64,000 bases of DNA from Lactarius indigo (lineage: Eukaryota > Basidiomycota > Agaricomycetes > Russulales > Russulaceae). How positions within the stretch are numbered: the first letter of the stretch is position 1; each line of letters begins with the position of its first letter. The stretch is from the NCBI GenBank assembly GCA_025766275.1, contig JAFKAC010000016.1, forward strand, positions 558,001-622,000, read 5' to 3'. A model generated the notes under the pieces. That model was not told the origin of the DNA. It ran no database searches and was given only the letters and a program-made list of their open reading frames with translations. Position numbers and translations under genes: made by a program. Of this stretch, positions 34,701 through 46,529 are shown in pieces.

Positions 34701-36137
34701 CACGGAACCACAGCCTGGCCCCCCCTTGAATGACTCCAAAATAGTGCTGATGGAAGAGTGGTACAACTGTTGTTTGAATTTGCGGAACTTGTCGTCGTCA
34801 TCGAACCCCCTACCAGCTAGATTGAGGGTGTTAATGAGTAAACCTCGCCCTGATCTGAAAATGATGACGAACCCTTGGGGATCGCAAGAAATGCGATTGG
34901 TATGACTCCATTCCTGTGTCCACGCTGAGCCTCGTTGTGGAGGTTGCCCACAGACAAGTATAGTGGGTGGTACTCGACGTGCCCTGTTGCGACACTGACT
35001 GTTGTTTTGTCACTCCCTAGTATCACAGCGCAGTACATGGCACCCTCCATTGTCGGATCACCACTGTATATCATCTCCTACCAATGATGGACATGTAGTT
35101 AGAACACCAATATACTTGGATACGAAGTACTCACGCTCCATCGCCATGCAAACTGCCCACTCATAAAATCTGTCCATCTATGTTCACCTTGGGTGTCGGT
35201 CATGATATATGGAGCGGTGTCGAACTGAGAAGCGAAGTCCGGATTATCAAGTAGGTTGCGGATGACTATGTCTGGATCCCGATACCAGACCTCGTACTCT
35301 TCCCTTCTCCATTCCGGTGCATGCTGTGGATCATCATCGGATGCTGCATTAACAGATAAGCACTGCCATGGCGCGTCGCCGTCCTGTATGGCGTCAATTG
35401 TTGCATAGAGAGTACGATGTGAATCATATGGGGCCACGATGTCGTACTTCTCCACAGATAGTGCCCAGAAATCAAAAAGTTTGGTAATATTTGATGCTGA
35501 CATCTGGGCCTTATGGAACAAAAAGTCTGCTAGGAGGAAATGCGCAGCATCTTCGAAAGGACTCCAGTCGTCTGGTGGTAAATCAGAGCGTGCAGGGGGA
35601 GGTGTCGCCTCTGGCAACGGAATTCCATTGATGTCAGTAGGACATCCTGAGTGATAAGGTGATAAGCATTGCAGTCAGACTATGCCGGTAGGTGAACAAA
35701 GGCGAAATCTCATACCGTAGAGTCGAGGGTGTTTGCGCTTGTGGAATCTCTGATGATGATGGTTCACTTGGGGATGGTTGTTGTCGGCAGCAGCGGAGGA
35801 GGAAGGACTTGATGGTGGCTGCGGACTGGCGATTGGGGGGCTGGGAGACTGCTGGTGGCCAGTGGTGGAAGGGCTTGGTGATCGCTGAGGACTTCCAGGA
35901 GGTGACGGGGTCAGTGTTGTGCTTGCATGAGTTGGTTGGCATGCGGTAGGAATCCTACGTAGATGATGGACTTTGCGAATGTGCTTCGTTCGCCCACGAT
36001 GTCCAATAAATTTCTTGCGACAGCCCAGGTAAGGACAAGGGATATGAATCTGCATATGACGATACAGTGAGTAGAATTTCGAACATAAACAAAAACCCTG
36101 ACACCGTGAAATTGTTGATTGACGCACAGGCCATCAA
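31708..36137 (-). pseudogene. Plavaka-family transposase, disrupted
   Basis: Plavaka transposases are fungal DNA-transposon enzymes. In order on the minus strand: a C2H2 finger (CPYLGCRKKFIGHRGRTKH near 36030) with a Pro/Ser-rich linker; ADFLFHKAQMSASNI and DPDIVIRNLLDNPDF (35099-35617); AVILGSDKTTVSVATGHVEY (about 35000); RCTSQARDLDGAGGRRAH (33530); FKQWTGDNSKALMKV (33050); PCQHSMVHYMHLIQEFGTPN then GLCSSITESWHI (32680); MLLTNQRLDKLLSAHV (32590); a C-terminal segment ending at TAG 31708-31710. Several introns are implied; the start near 36137 is tentative. A TGA at 33681-33683 interrupts HYR*VVYDIGPFIADY, where the family has Arg from memory. A hAT MITE splits the frame at 33747-34728. Non-functional as it stands. 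Confidence 0.7.
33747..34728. mobile_element. hAT-type MITE, copy 2 (982 bp)
   Basis: Nearly the same as copy 1 at 10990-11970, with the CAAGGGGGGGCC end on one side and GGCCCCCCCTTG on the other. AATGACTC is duplicated at 33739-33746 and 34729-34736. Removing it and one repeat restores a continuous transposase reading frame (STILESLRPGMT), which confirms the exact limits. Confidence 0.88.
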
Positions 36138-36239
36138 AGGAGGTAAGAACGCAGTTGTGGTCGGTTAGCGTCAAAGTCAACCTCCTGGTCCTTACCACCC
36201 AACCACCCTGTATATGTGTCTGTTTTTTTTATTCCAACC

Positions 36240-38874
36240 ATGTCAGACGACGCCTCTAGGCCACAGACTCATCGTGCAAACGCGAATACTCACCCTGGGA
36301 AAATCATAAATGACTTGAAACAGAAACGCCACACTACGTCCGAAAAAGCCGCTGACGACCAAGCCAAAGCGTCCAAAGAAAAGAAAGAAGCCGCGATGGC
36401 CAAGAAAAATCAGCGAGCAATAGTTGCCCAAGTCACTGAGGTAGAAGACGCTCTTCGCCGAGAGGATAAAGCCTATCCCAACATTGTCAACGAAGGCGAC
36501 AGCGACTCGGATACTCACAGGTTCAGGGGTAGCCACAGCGATGGTGAATCTGAGGTGGATCACTCAGAAGCCAAGGAGCCCGAAGACACAGCATCCAACC
36601 AAGTCCAGAGGTAGATAATGTCCACATTGACGACATCTGAGCTGATCGCTGACCGTTAATGTACTACCAGTGAAAGCAACCTTGACAGCGATGTGCATAT
36701 GTCTGAACCAGAAGGTCCTGAAGGCCGTAAAGTCGTGGTTCGAGATAGTGATGATGATGACAGTGACGATGAGTACGAAAGTGACTCTGACTCCATAGAC
36801 GAAGGCCCAGATACAGATGAAGATGAGAGTGAACACTCAGACAGCAGACTTGAAGAACTCGAGGATGAAATCGTGGCGAGGAGGAAGAAAAAGACGGGAA
36901 AGAAAAAACCCAAAGGTGGGAGCGTTGATAAAGGAAAAAAGAAAACAAAGGTAAGCGACACATTCCCGTTATCATGATGGCAAACTCACACGTTTTAACC
37001 CCACAAGGCACCAACTCCGGCTGCAAATCATAGCCTCCGTGAAGAGGTCACTCGAGCGCGCAAGACATCTGCTGTGTCAGGCCATAAGAGAAAGCCTGAG
37101 GAGCCTATTGAGGACAGTAGTGATGAGAGAGAAGACGAAGAGGATCAGCATACCAAGCGGTGAGTTGGCGTGACCAATGACCAAGTCATACTGTAATACC
37201 TGACTCATTGATCACGCACTTGATGACGTGAGCAAACAGGCCGCAGAAAAAAATCAAGAAGCGAAAGGGCAAGACTGCCACTGCTAGCGGCTTGCGAAAG
37301 GACTGGCGGAAGCTCCTCAACGATTCAGGCTCCAGTAGCAAGTATAAGAAGTCCGCTACCATGTTCAATCCCTCACTGAAAGACCCCACTTTGATTCCCA
37401 CCCAACCCCGGCGAGCCCCAACCATTGTTGATGCTGACAACGATTGCGTTACAGTGGCAAGTGAGCTATCACAATCAAGACCATCCTCTCGGACGTCGGC
37501 ATGGTCACGCACGCGAAGCACCAGTGAAGGGTTGGATAGTGCACGAGATCTCTGGCCGTCAGGAACTTTTGATGACGATGAAATTCCAAGCTCACTGCAG
37601 GCTGCCCATACTGCGAAGAAGGCAAAGCACACACCTCTCCATCCAACTGGGTCACGGCCATCTGCAAATTATAACAGCAATCACACCACGTCTGTGGTAT
37701 GTTTTTTTTTCTAGCAATGCTGCCACTGAATGACTCTCTTCGCAGGTGGGCCTGGTGGTGAAGAAGAAGGACGTCAATACCAGTGCAGGCCCCATGCAAG
37801 GACCCATTATCAAGTCTGAGGGCAATGAGTTGTCAAAGCCCTACCGGAACCTCAAGGTCTTGGATATCCCAATCGTGGGAGAACATGAACTCGCACAGTG
37901 GGATCTCATCGTTCGCGGAGTGCTTGACTGGGCAGGGACGTTATCGGATACATTTGGGACTAACGAGCACCCAGATCTCTTAGTGACGATACAGGGCTTG
38001 TGGGATAAATGCCTGCCAGAGAGAACGGAAGACGTGCGTACTAATCCTGCCATCAAGAAAGTGGTAAGTCCCCCGCATGTCGTGCACCTTACATTCTACT
38101 CCATCTGTAATCACGACTGATGTTCTGTTTTCTCTGAGGTCATCGATCGTCTCAATAAATGGCAAAGCACCATCGGCAAGAAGGCGGTCACGATCCTCAG
38201 TGACTTTATCAAGCACGACGCCACACTGAGGAGGGATTCAGGTGAAGTTGCGACATTTGTTCGTGGATTGCTACCCCATCCACACGAACAACCCGTTATA
38301 TTTCCACTCATATACGCTGATCCAGAGGTGCGTGCATCCATACTCATTCATCTCACAAGGTGCCGATGCTTTTGAGCCCCAAAGGCGTCCAAAGGTTCGT
38401 GGCTTGCCCCCATGCTCCTCCAAGTGTTCGCCGTGCACCTCCGGCGAGTAGCGAAGGCACCAACGAATTTTGGTTACCCTACTGGTGCCCTAGCACTTAG
38501 CACTGCCGCAGTAAGTTTTCACTCATATGCATATACAAGACTAATTGTCCATGCAGTTGGAACGCGGCCTCACTCTCTTCAAAACTGGGGTCAATATTTG
38601 AGACGAGAAAGCCACCAACAACACCAGCCATGCGTTCGATAACAATCCCTGGGGTGGGGTCGCATGCCAATACTCGCAGTCGACAAGCGACCTACGTGAA
38701 CGTAAATGGGTGCAAATCATGCGTGCGGCTTCGGTGTACCTTGCAGATCATGTTGGGAACTCGAATATGGAAACTCAATGTTCTTCAGTCATACCAGATG
38801 GTCATAGCAAGATTGTGGTGTCAGACGATGGGACGGATGAAGAGGCGGACATTCAGGGAGTAGGTGATTATTGA
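36240..38874 (+). pseudogene. Eight-exon companion gene (possible DUF6532), one stop
   Basis: My model: exons 36240-36610, 36671-36950, 37008-37159, 37240-37696, 37746-38063, 38139-38327, 38385-38510 and 38557-38874. All junctions are GT...AG and in frame; introns are 46-80 nt. The N-terminal half is highly charged: Lys/Glu-rich, then long Asp/Glu/Ser runs and Lys-rich blocks, probably nuclear. The C-terminal half (from VLDIPIVGEHELAQWDLIV) ends with WLAPMLLQVFAVHLRRVA, ALALSTAAVERGLTLF and WVQIMRAASVYLADHV, which from memory resembles fungal DUF6532 proteins. One in-frame TGA (38599-38601) stops the frame at about 645 residues; without it there would be 736. It starts about 100 bp from the transposase start, in the opposite direction, inside the same inverted ends. 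Function unknown. Confidence 0.6.
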
Positions 38875-39386
38875 ATGCCGAGGCATGGCGCAACCCAGGT
38901 AGGGGAGTGGTGCAGGAATGGAAGGGTGGGACCATCGGGCATGAAAGGGTGACGGTGACGGCGCGTCCTCACATGTATGCCAGAGGGTGTTATGTATATA
39001 GAACCACGGATACCAGTAGTACATAAATACACGAGCATCGGTCTGGATATATGACTGCCAGTATCTGTACATGAATCCTTGAGACTGTATGGAACAAACG
39101 TGACTGGCGGCCATCTGCATGAATCCTTGAGACTGTTCTTGAGACTGTACTTATGACTGGCAGTGTTTCTGTATATATACTCTTCAATCCTGGACAGACA
39201 ACTGAACAGACATGCAAGATCTGTATTCACATCTGTATCTACATCTGGATACAACTGGGATGTGTCAGTTGCCAGTTGGCTGGTCTGGCTCGGTCAGGAT
39301 CATTCTGCATCCAGACATGATTCTGGCAGACTGTCATGCTGGCTCCAGTACCCCCAGTACCTCCCAGGGCCTCAGAAAAAATGCTG
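38875..39386. other. Right subterminal region of the Plavaka-type element
   Basis: Contains repeated motifs: TGAATCCTTGAGACTGT appears twice (near 39071 and 39120) with related copies, and many CTGG motifs towards the end. Such subterminal repeats could be transposase-binding sites. No coding region. Confidence 0.45.
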
Positions 39387-39671
39387 ATGTTGTAACACGC
39401 CAGAGCCCTAAGCTCGACCTACTGTATTCATCTACAGTAGTTTCTCGAATACACTCTTGTCTCGCAGAACATCGAGCTCAAATGATCCCCTCTCGTCTTG
39501 TGAATCATCGCTCCTCCGACTGATTGTCGGACTTCGAACCCTGAACCCCGAACGATCCCTCTTAGTCTTTGCGTTGTCGCCTTGACGTTGGCATTCGCCC
39601 TTTGAACTTAGAACCCCGAATGAACTCCGAACGAACCTCGAACGATACACCTTACTGCGCATAACATTCTG

Positions 39672-40089
39672 CCAGCAAATTTCGCATTGGGAACATGATC
39701 TTTGGACTTTCCCCCACACCATCGTAGACTTTTTTTTCTTTAATCTATTCTCATGCGCCATGAGACCTCCCTGTGGGAAGGCCATTGATAAAACTGATTG
39801 TTTTGGGTTGGTGTGTACTACGTCTGTCAATACAATTGAGTCACTGTGATTGTACTCTGGGTGGCCCTACACAATCTGACTCGGAGTCGATGTGCAAAGC
39901 TCTTGCCCCAAGTTTCACCATGTCACTTCGCTTGTATGCAGCCACACACTGGAATACGACAGCAGCTTTTCTTTCATCCCTGATGACTTCGAGTCAGTCC
40001 CACTCCGGAGTATAGTATCCTTTTTTTGGTGTTGCCCAATGAGTCAAACGTGTCCCTTCTGGGCCTCAATAATAATAAACCGCAGCGAG
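39672..40089 (+). other. 3' flank of unit D, right part
   Basis: Homologous to about 22497-22890 after gene C (GTGAGACCTCCCTGTGGGAA-like block, then TCACTTCGCTTGTATGC). It ends where the LTR of an outer Copia element seems to begin (40090). No gene. Confidence 0.55.
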
Positions 40090-40109
40090 TGATATTAAGT
40101 CTGGCACAC

Positions 40110-40508
40110 TGTTGCGCAGCAAAAGCCTTATAGGCCAAAGCGCAGCACACAGGAAGGACATTCTCACCTTTGAGTAGGTTGAGAGACTAATGAGAGAGGA
40201 GAATGTGCACAAGCAAAGTGGGTGATGTTCTGTATTTGCCTCTCTCCCCACATAGGAGGGTATTTATGCTCTATGGCCCCACCATGTCCATTTGCGGTTA
40301 AGTGATGAGTAAAGGCGTCCACAATATCGCATTTTTACACACGCCTAATGTGTTTTGCCCTTCTGAGATAGTCATAGGACTTCTCCTCATCACGGGACAT
40401 GATACGCCCGCTATTGTACGTATCGTAACTGCCTAATATAGTAAATATAGTACAGTAATGTCATAACTGCTATAGATAAGGTCTTTACGTACTTATCACA
40501 TTTCAACA
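40110..40508 (-). repeat. 3' LTR of Copia #2 (399 bp)
   Basis: Starts TGTTGCGCAGC and ends TTTCAACA on the plus strand. The inner neighbour CTCCCCCTTG is a polypurine tract on the coding strand. It differs from the 5' LTR at several positions (for example ACACAGGAAGG versus ACGCAGGTAGG), so the element is older than gypsy #2. Confidence 0.8.
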
Positions 40509-43297
40509 CTCCCCCTTGCTTAGTGCAGCTAATAAAGCGCATCTAAGCAATGCCTTTACATTAAAGACATTGTATAGAAGGATCGGTAATAAACATTGAC
40601 CAAGGATGCTTCGATCCTCAAATGTCAGAGGGATGTATAGGGGATTAGGTGTGGGGTTATAGTAACATCCCTCTATAGAATAATAGGGACACTTAACCCC
40701 AACAATGGTCGTCGATCCTCGGTTTAATGAGCAGTTATACTATGCTGGTGATAGAACAGGATGTGTGAGCTTCCTTCTGGTAAGAATACCAGGGTTGTTT
40801 GACACAAAACCATAGAAGGCTTAGAGTCGGATGACTCAATAAACTTTTATGATTTGTGAGAGAACAACTCTCGCGGGACAATCTTCTCAGAAATCATAAA
40901 AGCTTAGGGTCGTCAGACTCAATAAGCTTGTACGGTTTTTTTGAGAAGAACAAGTCGTTCGTGACTCATTTCTTATGTATTCCCTATTAGTGGGAAAGAA
41001 GAAACAATGTACACAGAGAAGCTATGAAAGACCCTTTTTATTCTACCTCCAACCATAGTGTTGAGCTGCTCAAGCTCACGTGGGTGAGTGAAACTCCAAC
41101 CCAAGCTGTTCCCTGAATTTTAGGAACTTAATGCGACCCAGATTCTTAGTAAAAAGATCTGTGGGGTTCTCAGCTCCTTCTATAAAGAATAGTTCTATCT
41201 TCTTATCTCAAATTACTTCACATATGTAGTGGTGACGCAAATCAATATGTTTAATCCGTTTTTCTTGAACCGGATTAGAAGATAGAAATATGGAGCCTTG
41301 ATTATCTCCGCATAATGGAATTGGTTCTAGATTTATTCCTAGCTCAAGAAAGAGCAAACGTATCCAGACCAATTGTCTGCTTGTATCACACAGCGACATA
41401 TATTCTGCTTCAGTGGATGAAAGCGCAATTGATTTTTGTGCTCTCGAATTCCAGCAGAATATTCCATTAGCCATTTTTACTAAATAGCCCATAGTGGACT
41501 TTCTAGTGACTGGATCTGAAGCCCAATCAGAATCCGTGTATGCTATTATACCACCATCACTTTTACCATCATAGACTAAAGTATAATTGGAGGTACCAAG
41601 TAAATAGTGGCATATATAAAGTGTACACTTTAAGTGGTCCTCAGATGGGTTGGCAGCAAACTGTGCCATTTTGGTAACAGCATAGGCAATATCTGGTCGC
41701 GTCCCAATCATTATGTATAGGAGTGATCCTATCACTTGTTGGTATGAAGCGTGAAGTTCTGGAGATGCAGATTCCTTATTAGGAGTAGGATGATACCCTT
41801 CCAGTAATGGAGTTGGTACTGATTTGGCGTTAATCAGTTTGAAGCACTGTAGTACTTTCTGAAGGTAGTCCTGTTGATCGATGAGGATTCTACCCTTAGA
41901 ATGTAGTATACACATTTGAAGAAACTCCTTGGTATCTCCAAGATCTCTGCACTCCCAAATCTTCATAAAGCGCTGCTTCAGGGAATCAATATGTTTTTTG
42001 TTTTTTCCGAGGAAGAGGACATCATCAACATAGACAATTATGACAATTGTCTTTTCCTCATTTACAAAGAGACCTGAGTCTGATTGTAGACGTGTGCAGC
42101 TTAGAGTACCCATAGACTTATCTAGCGCTCTCCACCAAGCAAGAGCGGCTTGTTTAAGTCCATAAATGGCTTTTCTAAGGCGCATCACTTTATGTTGTTG
42201 GCCAGGGATTTTAAACCCTTCAGGTTGTTCCATGTAGAGTTCCTCATCGAGGTCCCCATACAGGAATGCTGTTTTGACGTCTAGTCCAGAGATGTGCCAA
42301 TCTTTTAGTGCTGCAAGCACAAGCATCATCCGGACAGTCTCAAACCGTACCACAGGCGAGAATATTTCGTCATAATCAATGCCTTCAACCTGAGAAAAAC
42401 CTTTGGCAACTAGCCTGGCTTTCTTTCGACCATCTGACTTTAAGTCAAATACCCATCGATTCTTGATAACCTTTCTGCCTTTTGGCGGGTTAACAAGTTC
42501 ATAGACATTGCAATCGTGAAGGGAAGCTAGTTCCTCTTTGCACGCATTATGCCACTCCTCCTGAGAGTTGCTTGGCATCTTTAGAATGTCCCGATAAGTC
42601 CATTCTCGAATATTAGAGGTATCAGGTGCGTCTAGATCTGTTGGTGAAACTGCTTTGGCTAGCAGAAGATCTAGAAATTTGACTCCCCCTTCCTGAGCAA
42701 GGCGGGTGAGCAATTGCTGCTCTACTTCATCGTCCAAAAGGTGCGGATTATCACCCGATGCACAAGGAGGACCAGACTCGGGTTGCTCAGGAAAATCTCC
42801 TGGTACCATCTGATCTTGACGTGAACGCAACCGAGAGCTACTCGGCTGGTCACCAGTCAACTGTCGCCATGTGCGAGTCTGCTCAATGTCACGAATAATC
42901 GTAGTAGGAGGCCTATCTCCATAGACATTATCTGGACAAGAAGTTTGTTTCCTTGTACGCGCCGACCTCCTAGGTTGACTAGGACCTGGTACAGGTTGCG
43001 GCGGTAAAGACGGAGGTAGCTGCGATCCACTTCCTCCAGTAGATGTACTAGGAGGAGGTGCCACAGGGGCTTGTGGAGCGCGTCTCACTTTAGGAGGCTC
43101 AGGTGGAGGGTCGTCATCAACACCAGGAGTGGTATCGTCATTTAACAGCTCATCATCAGAAGCTGTGTCATCTAACTGAGTAACACCTTTGGGTTTACTC
43201 CTAACACTGTCCAACGGACACTTGGGAAACAACGCTTCATCAAAGAGAGCTTTGTCCAAGTAAAACAAGGTATTTGGAGTGCGCATGAAGACATCAG

Positions 43298-43778
43298 TGT
43301 TACGCTCCACAGGTGTTAGTCCGGCTTGGACTCTAATGGAGGCGTATTCGACTTAGCGAGGATTTGGGCAAATGGGGACTACGTGTCAACCCAATGCTGG
43401 CTGAACAGGGGCACACTGGCACACGCTGCAGCAGAGATGAAGAAGTGCTATCCCTTTGGCGGATAGAAGCAGAAGCACTCTTAGTTGAAGACTAAGGCAG
43501 ACAGAAGACGAGTCAAGATGGTGGATTGAAGAAGACCAAGATAGGGACTCTTGGTCTTCCAGAGCAACTATTTATACAGTTATACGCGGGCTTTGAAGCG
43601 CTGCTAGAACAATAAGAAACCAGTAGCGTAACTAGCTCGAACCCTAGTACAGCTATCCTAGAAATGAGTCATACACGAGCCACAATCACATGTGTACTAC
43701 TATGCTGACTGATACGATGTAAATGTCCATGACTAATACTGAATCGGTCCGTAGTCATAACCGGTTGTGAACGTAACA
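43298..43778 (-). repeat. Solo LTR of gypsy #1 family (481 bp)
   Basis: TGTTACGC...CGTAACA, flanked by ATCAG (43293-43297 and 43779-43783). Shares with the LTR at 2000-2526 the GAAGACCAAG hairpin (43531-43559), a TATA-like box (43568-43576) and the GGGCTTTGAAGCGCTGCTA block. It interrupts the Copia #2 integrase C-terminus. Confidence 0.82.
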
Positions 43779-44286
43779 ATCAGCCTTCATTCCAGATCCC
43801 CTACCAAGGTAGATCATTAGTTCGCTTTTAGGGGAAAGTTTATTCACCCGGCGAGCTTCAGGGATATGGACATAAGCACCTGATCCAAAGACTCGAAGAT
43901 GAGCAATGTCGGGTTTCTCATTGTATAATAGTCCATAAGGGGTCTGCCATTGAAGGCGACTGATTGGAGTTCTATTATAACAATGTGTAGCATGTAAGAC
44001 TGCAAATTCCCACCAACTCTGAGGTAAACAAGCATCAAGGCGCATGGCCTGAGCTTTGTCCATGACTGTACGCATAAAGTGCTCAGCATGGCCATTCTGC
44101 TGTGGGGTATGTGGCGCGGACTGTAGCACTGTAATGCCGGCATCCTTTAGCTGCTTAAGGAAAGCATCCGATTTATATTCACTGCCAGCATCAGACATCC
44201 ACTCTTTTATGGTAGTGTTGAATTGATTTTTAATCAGCGCAAGCCACTGCTTTAAAGCAGTAATAGCGGAGGCTTTATCCCGTAAG

Positions 44287-44866
44287 TGTTACGCCCTAGC
44301 AGGGGCGTGGGTTCTAGAGGTTCTGAATCACACAAGTATCAAGCGAAGACCTCTGTTGTCTTATTGCTATGAAATACGAGTGATAAAGTGTGGCACAAGG
44401 TGCAGCACTACTCTGTAATATAGGACTCCTCGTCCGAAGTGTCGAACACTTCTCTACACTTGATCTTGCTAGTGCACAGAGTATAACAGGTGTAACGCGT
44501 TGATATAGTTCAACTGCAAAGACTTTGAAGTGTCCTGGTTAGGGACTGAGGTAGGGGATGCACAAGAAGAGAGGGATAAGGCGAGGTCACACCAAAGTAC
44601 GGAGGCAAGGTTGCTAGATTGCAAACGAAGCCAAGTCTGGCTTCCTACGGTCTATAGTACAGGTTTATATAGGACAGGGTTCCAAACAACATGAACACAA
44701 GTCCACACAATATCAAAGAGACTAAACGGAGCAAGCAGAAGTTCGGATCAAGGAAAAACAGCGCCACTAGTAACAGTAGCTCCTTTGGTAACAAGGTATA
44801 GTACAGAAGGGGAAAGGCAGGGTGGAAACATACTGTGACTGAGGTCCGAAGCGTCGGATCATAACG
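44287..44866. repeat. Solo LTR in Copia #2 integrase (580 bp)
   Basis: Starts TGTTACGCCC and ends ATAACG (probably from ATAACA), flanked by GTAAG at 44282-44286 and 44867-44871. No full-length relative is seen in this window. Removing it with one repeat restores the integrase frame. Confidence 0.7.
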
Positions 44867-46529
44867 GTAAGAGAGTGATCCAAGCAAAAGAAGTATAATC
44901 ATTGAAGAAGACAATAAAATACTTGTACTTGTGATATGACGGTATAGGGAAGCTCTTTAGATCGGAATGAATCCGACTAAAGGAGGCTTTAGCCCTAGTC
45001 TCAGAAGGAGGATGAGATGCTGCAGGCATTTTGCCTTGCGCACATCCTGGACATAGTTTATCAGAGGTCGGAATTATAATCCCATCAGGGAAACCCTTAG
45101 TGCTTTCCTTAGATCGTCTTAGAACCTCTTTAGATGGGTGTCCGAGGCGACGATGCATAAGGTCATAATCCACATTTTGGAATGCAGATATGTTGGCGTA
45201 ATCCGACTCAGTTAGATTAAATATAGAGGCATCTAGCCAAAATAGCGATTGTCTGTGAATTAGGGGTTTACATTGGACAATTGTTTTATTTTTTCTTAGC
45301 AAGTCTATATGCTGTGAATTCCCCAAAACGCACAATCCTTGCTGTAGGAATACTCCCATGGATAGTAACTGTGTGCTCATAGAAGGTATGTGAAAGAGTG
45401 GATAAACTCGTGTAGTTACAAGTTTGTCTGCAAGGTAATGCTCTAGCAAGACAGTACCAATTCCTTCAACATATATCATATGAGCTGCGGTTTTGACAGG
45501 TATTCTGTCAGACTTGGCTAGCGACTTATACTCAATAAAATCACTAAGACTATTGGTAAAGTGCGCTGAGGCTCCTGAGTTAAGAAGCCACATATTTTTA
45601 GTACGCTTCAAACATTCTGCGCATTGACTGAAGTACTCATTGTGCTCACACTCAAGAAAATCGAGAAGGGCACTAGTATTATTGTACATTTCAGGCAACT
45701 TCTTTACATGTGACTCAAGTATGTTACAGTTAGATCTGCCACCCCTTGGATTTTTTGGGGGCTGGACTAATTCTGTAACGTGGTCAGCACGTAATAGGCA
45801 AAATGAAGGAGTAACGTACTCTTCATCATCGGAACCCCAATCCAGGACCTCATCTGGACCGGTTAGAAAATGTTCGGGGGTAATAGAACGCGATCCTGAT
45901 GGGGATATCAAAGTACCGAAGTCAGGGTGCGTAGGAAGCCCATGGTCATATAAATATTGCTGATTCCTAGTCCATGTGGCAAGAATTAGCTCCAAAGAAG
46001 GAACTTTTGGAATAGAACCAGCGCCAGTAAATGAAGGTTGTTCCCACATTTTTGTTATCTCTTCAGCCTCGATCGCCTCCAGATCAACATATTCCGGTGT
46101 CGGAGCTCAGTTTTCTTTATCCGAGTCAACATCCGATATAGTTAGATCACTCAAGTCTAATTGTAGAGCGTTTGATGACTCACTACAATAGGTGGCAATC
46201 TCAGAGTCGTCTAGACTCTCGATGTTGACAATAGGTTGAGCGCCAGCAGGGGGTGCTTGTGTCATATCAATGTCGAAATCGGAGTCATACTCTTCGTCAA
46301 TAAATTTATCGATCTGAGGGCGCATCTGAGTGTCCACATTGGCAAAACGCTGCTCAAGCATCTTTGTGGTCTGAACTGTAGCTGGTACATTCAGCCGCTC
46401 TGCGAGCCTCATAGCGGTATTAACAGAGGGAAAGAAGCCAGGAGTCCTCTGAGGCGAAGAGGATTCGACTTCTGTCCAAGTAGAGACACCAGATGACCCA
46501 ATATGGATCACCTTGTGAGAAGTGGGTGG

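Larger units (their letters stand above)
29677..39386. mobile_element. Putative Plavaka-type DNA transposon (~9.7 kb)
   Basis: Short inverted ends CAGCATTTT...AAAATGCTG, with weaker similarity beyond and several ACTGG-containing subterminal repeats on both sides. Flanking AT/AT is compatible with a 2-bp target duplication. Inside lie a minus-strand transposase gene and a divergent plus-strand multi-exon gene. The ends fall exactly within a solo LTR whose two halves lie outside, which supports the boundaries. Later insertions: solo LTR 30378-31153 and hAT MITE 33747-34728. Boundaries are inferred from short repeats, so moderate confidence. Confidence 0.55.
29526..39666. repeat. Solo LTR split by a large insertion
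   Basis: The left piece (29526-29676) starts TGTTACGTAGG and the right piece (39389-39666) ends CGCATAACA. TTCTG is duplicated at 29521-29525 and 39667-39671. Unit C has the empty site, GGTATTCTGCCAGCA. Joined, the LTR would be about 429 bp. A Plavaka-type element sits between the two pieces. Its orientation and family are not determined. Confidence 0.7.
41208..46106 (-). pseudogene. pol: Copia #2 pol, split by two solo LTRs
   Basis: Pieces in order on the minus strand: 46106-44872 (protease, zinc-binding HHCC with MHRRLGHPS and CPGCAQGK, integrase start HSDLKSF), 44286-43779 (integrase core, SAPHTPQQNGHAE), and 43297-41208 (reverse transcriptase with YVDD, then RNase H with YTDSDWA, SSTEAEYM and DNQGSIF). 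Joining across each LTR while keeping one target repeat restores the frame (ITLL-RDKAS; GMKAD-VFMRT). The protease motif reads NSGAS where the family has DSG, so the catalytic Asp is lost. The stop at 41208 is in the usual place after LRHHYICEVI. Non-functional. Confidence 0.75.

Noticed and set aside
39391..39666. Independent LTR starting TGTAACACGCC
   Set aside because: The better explanation is the right half of the LTR that starts at 29526, since TTCTG repeats flank the pair and unit C shows the empty site.
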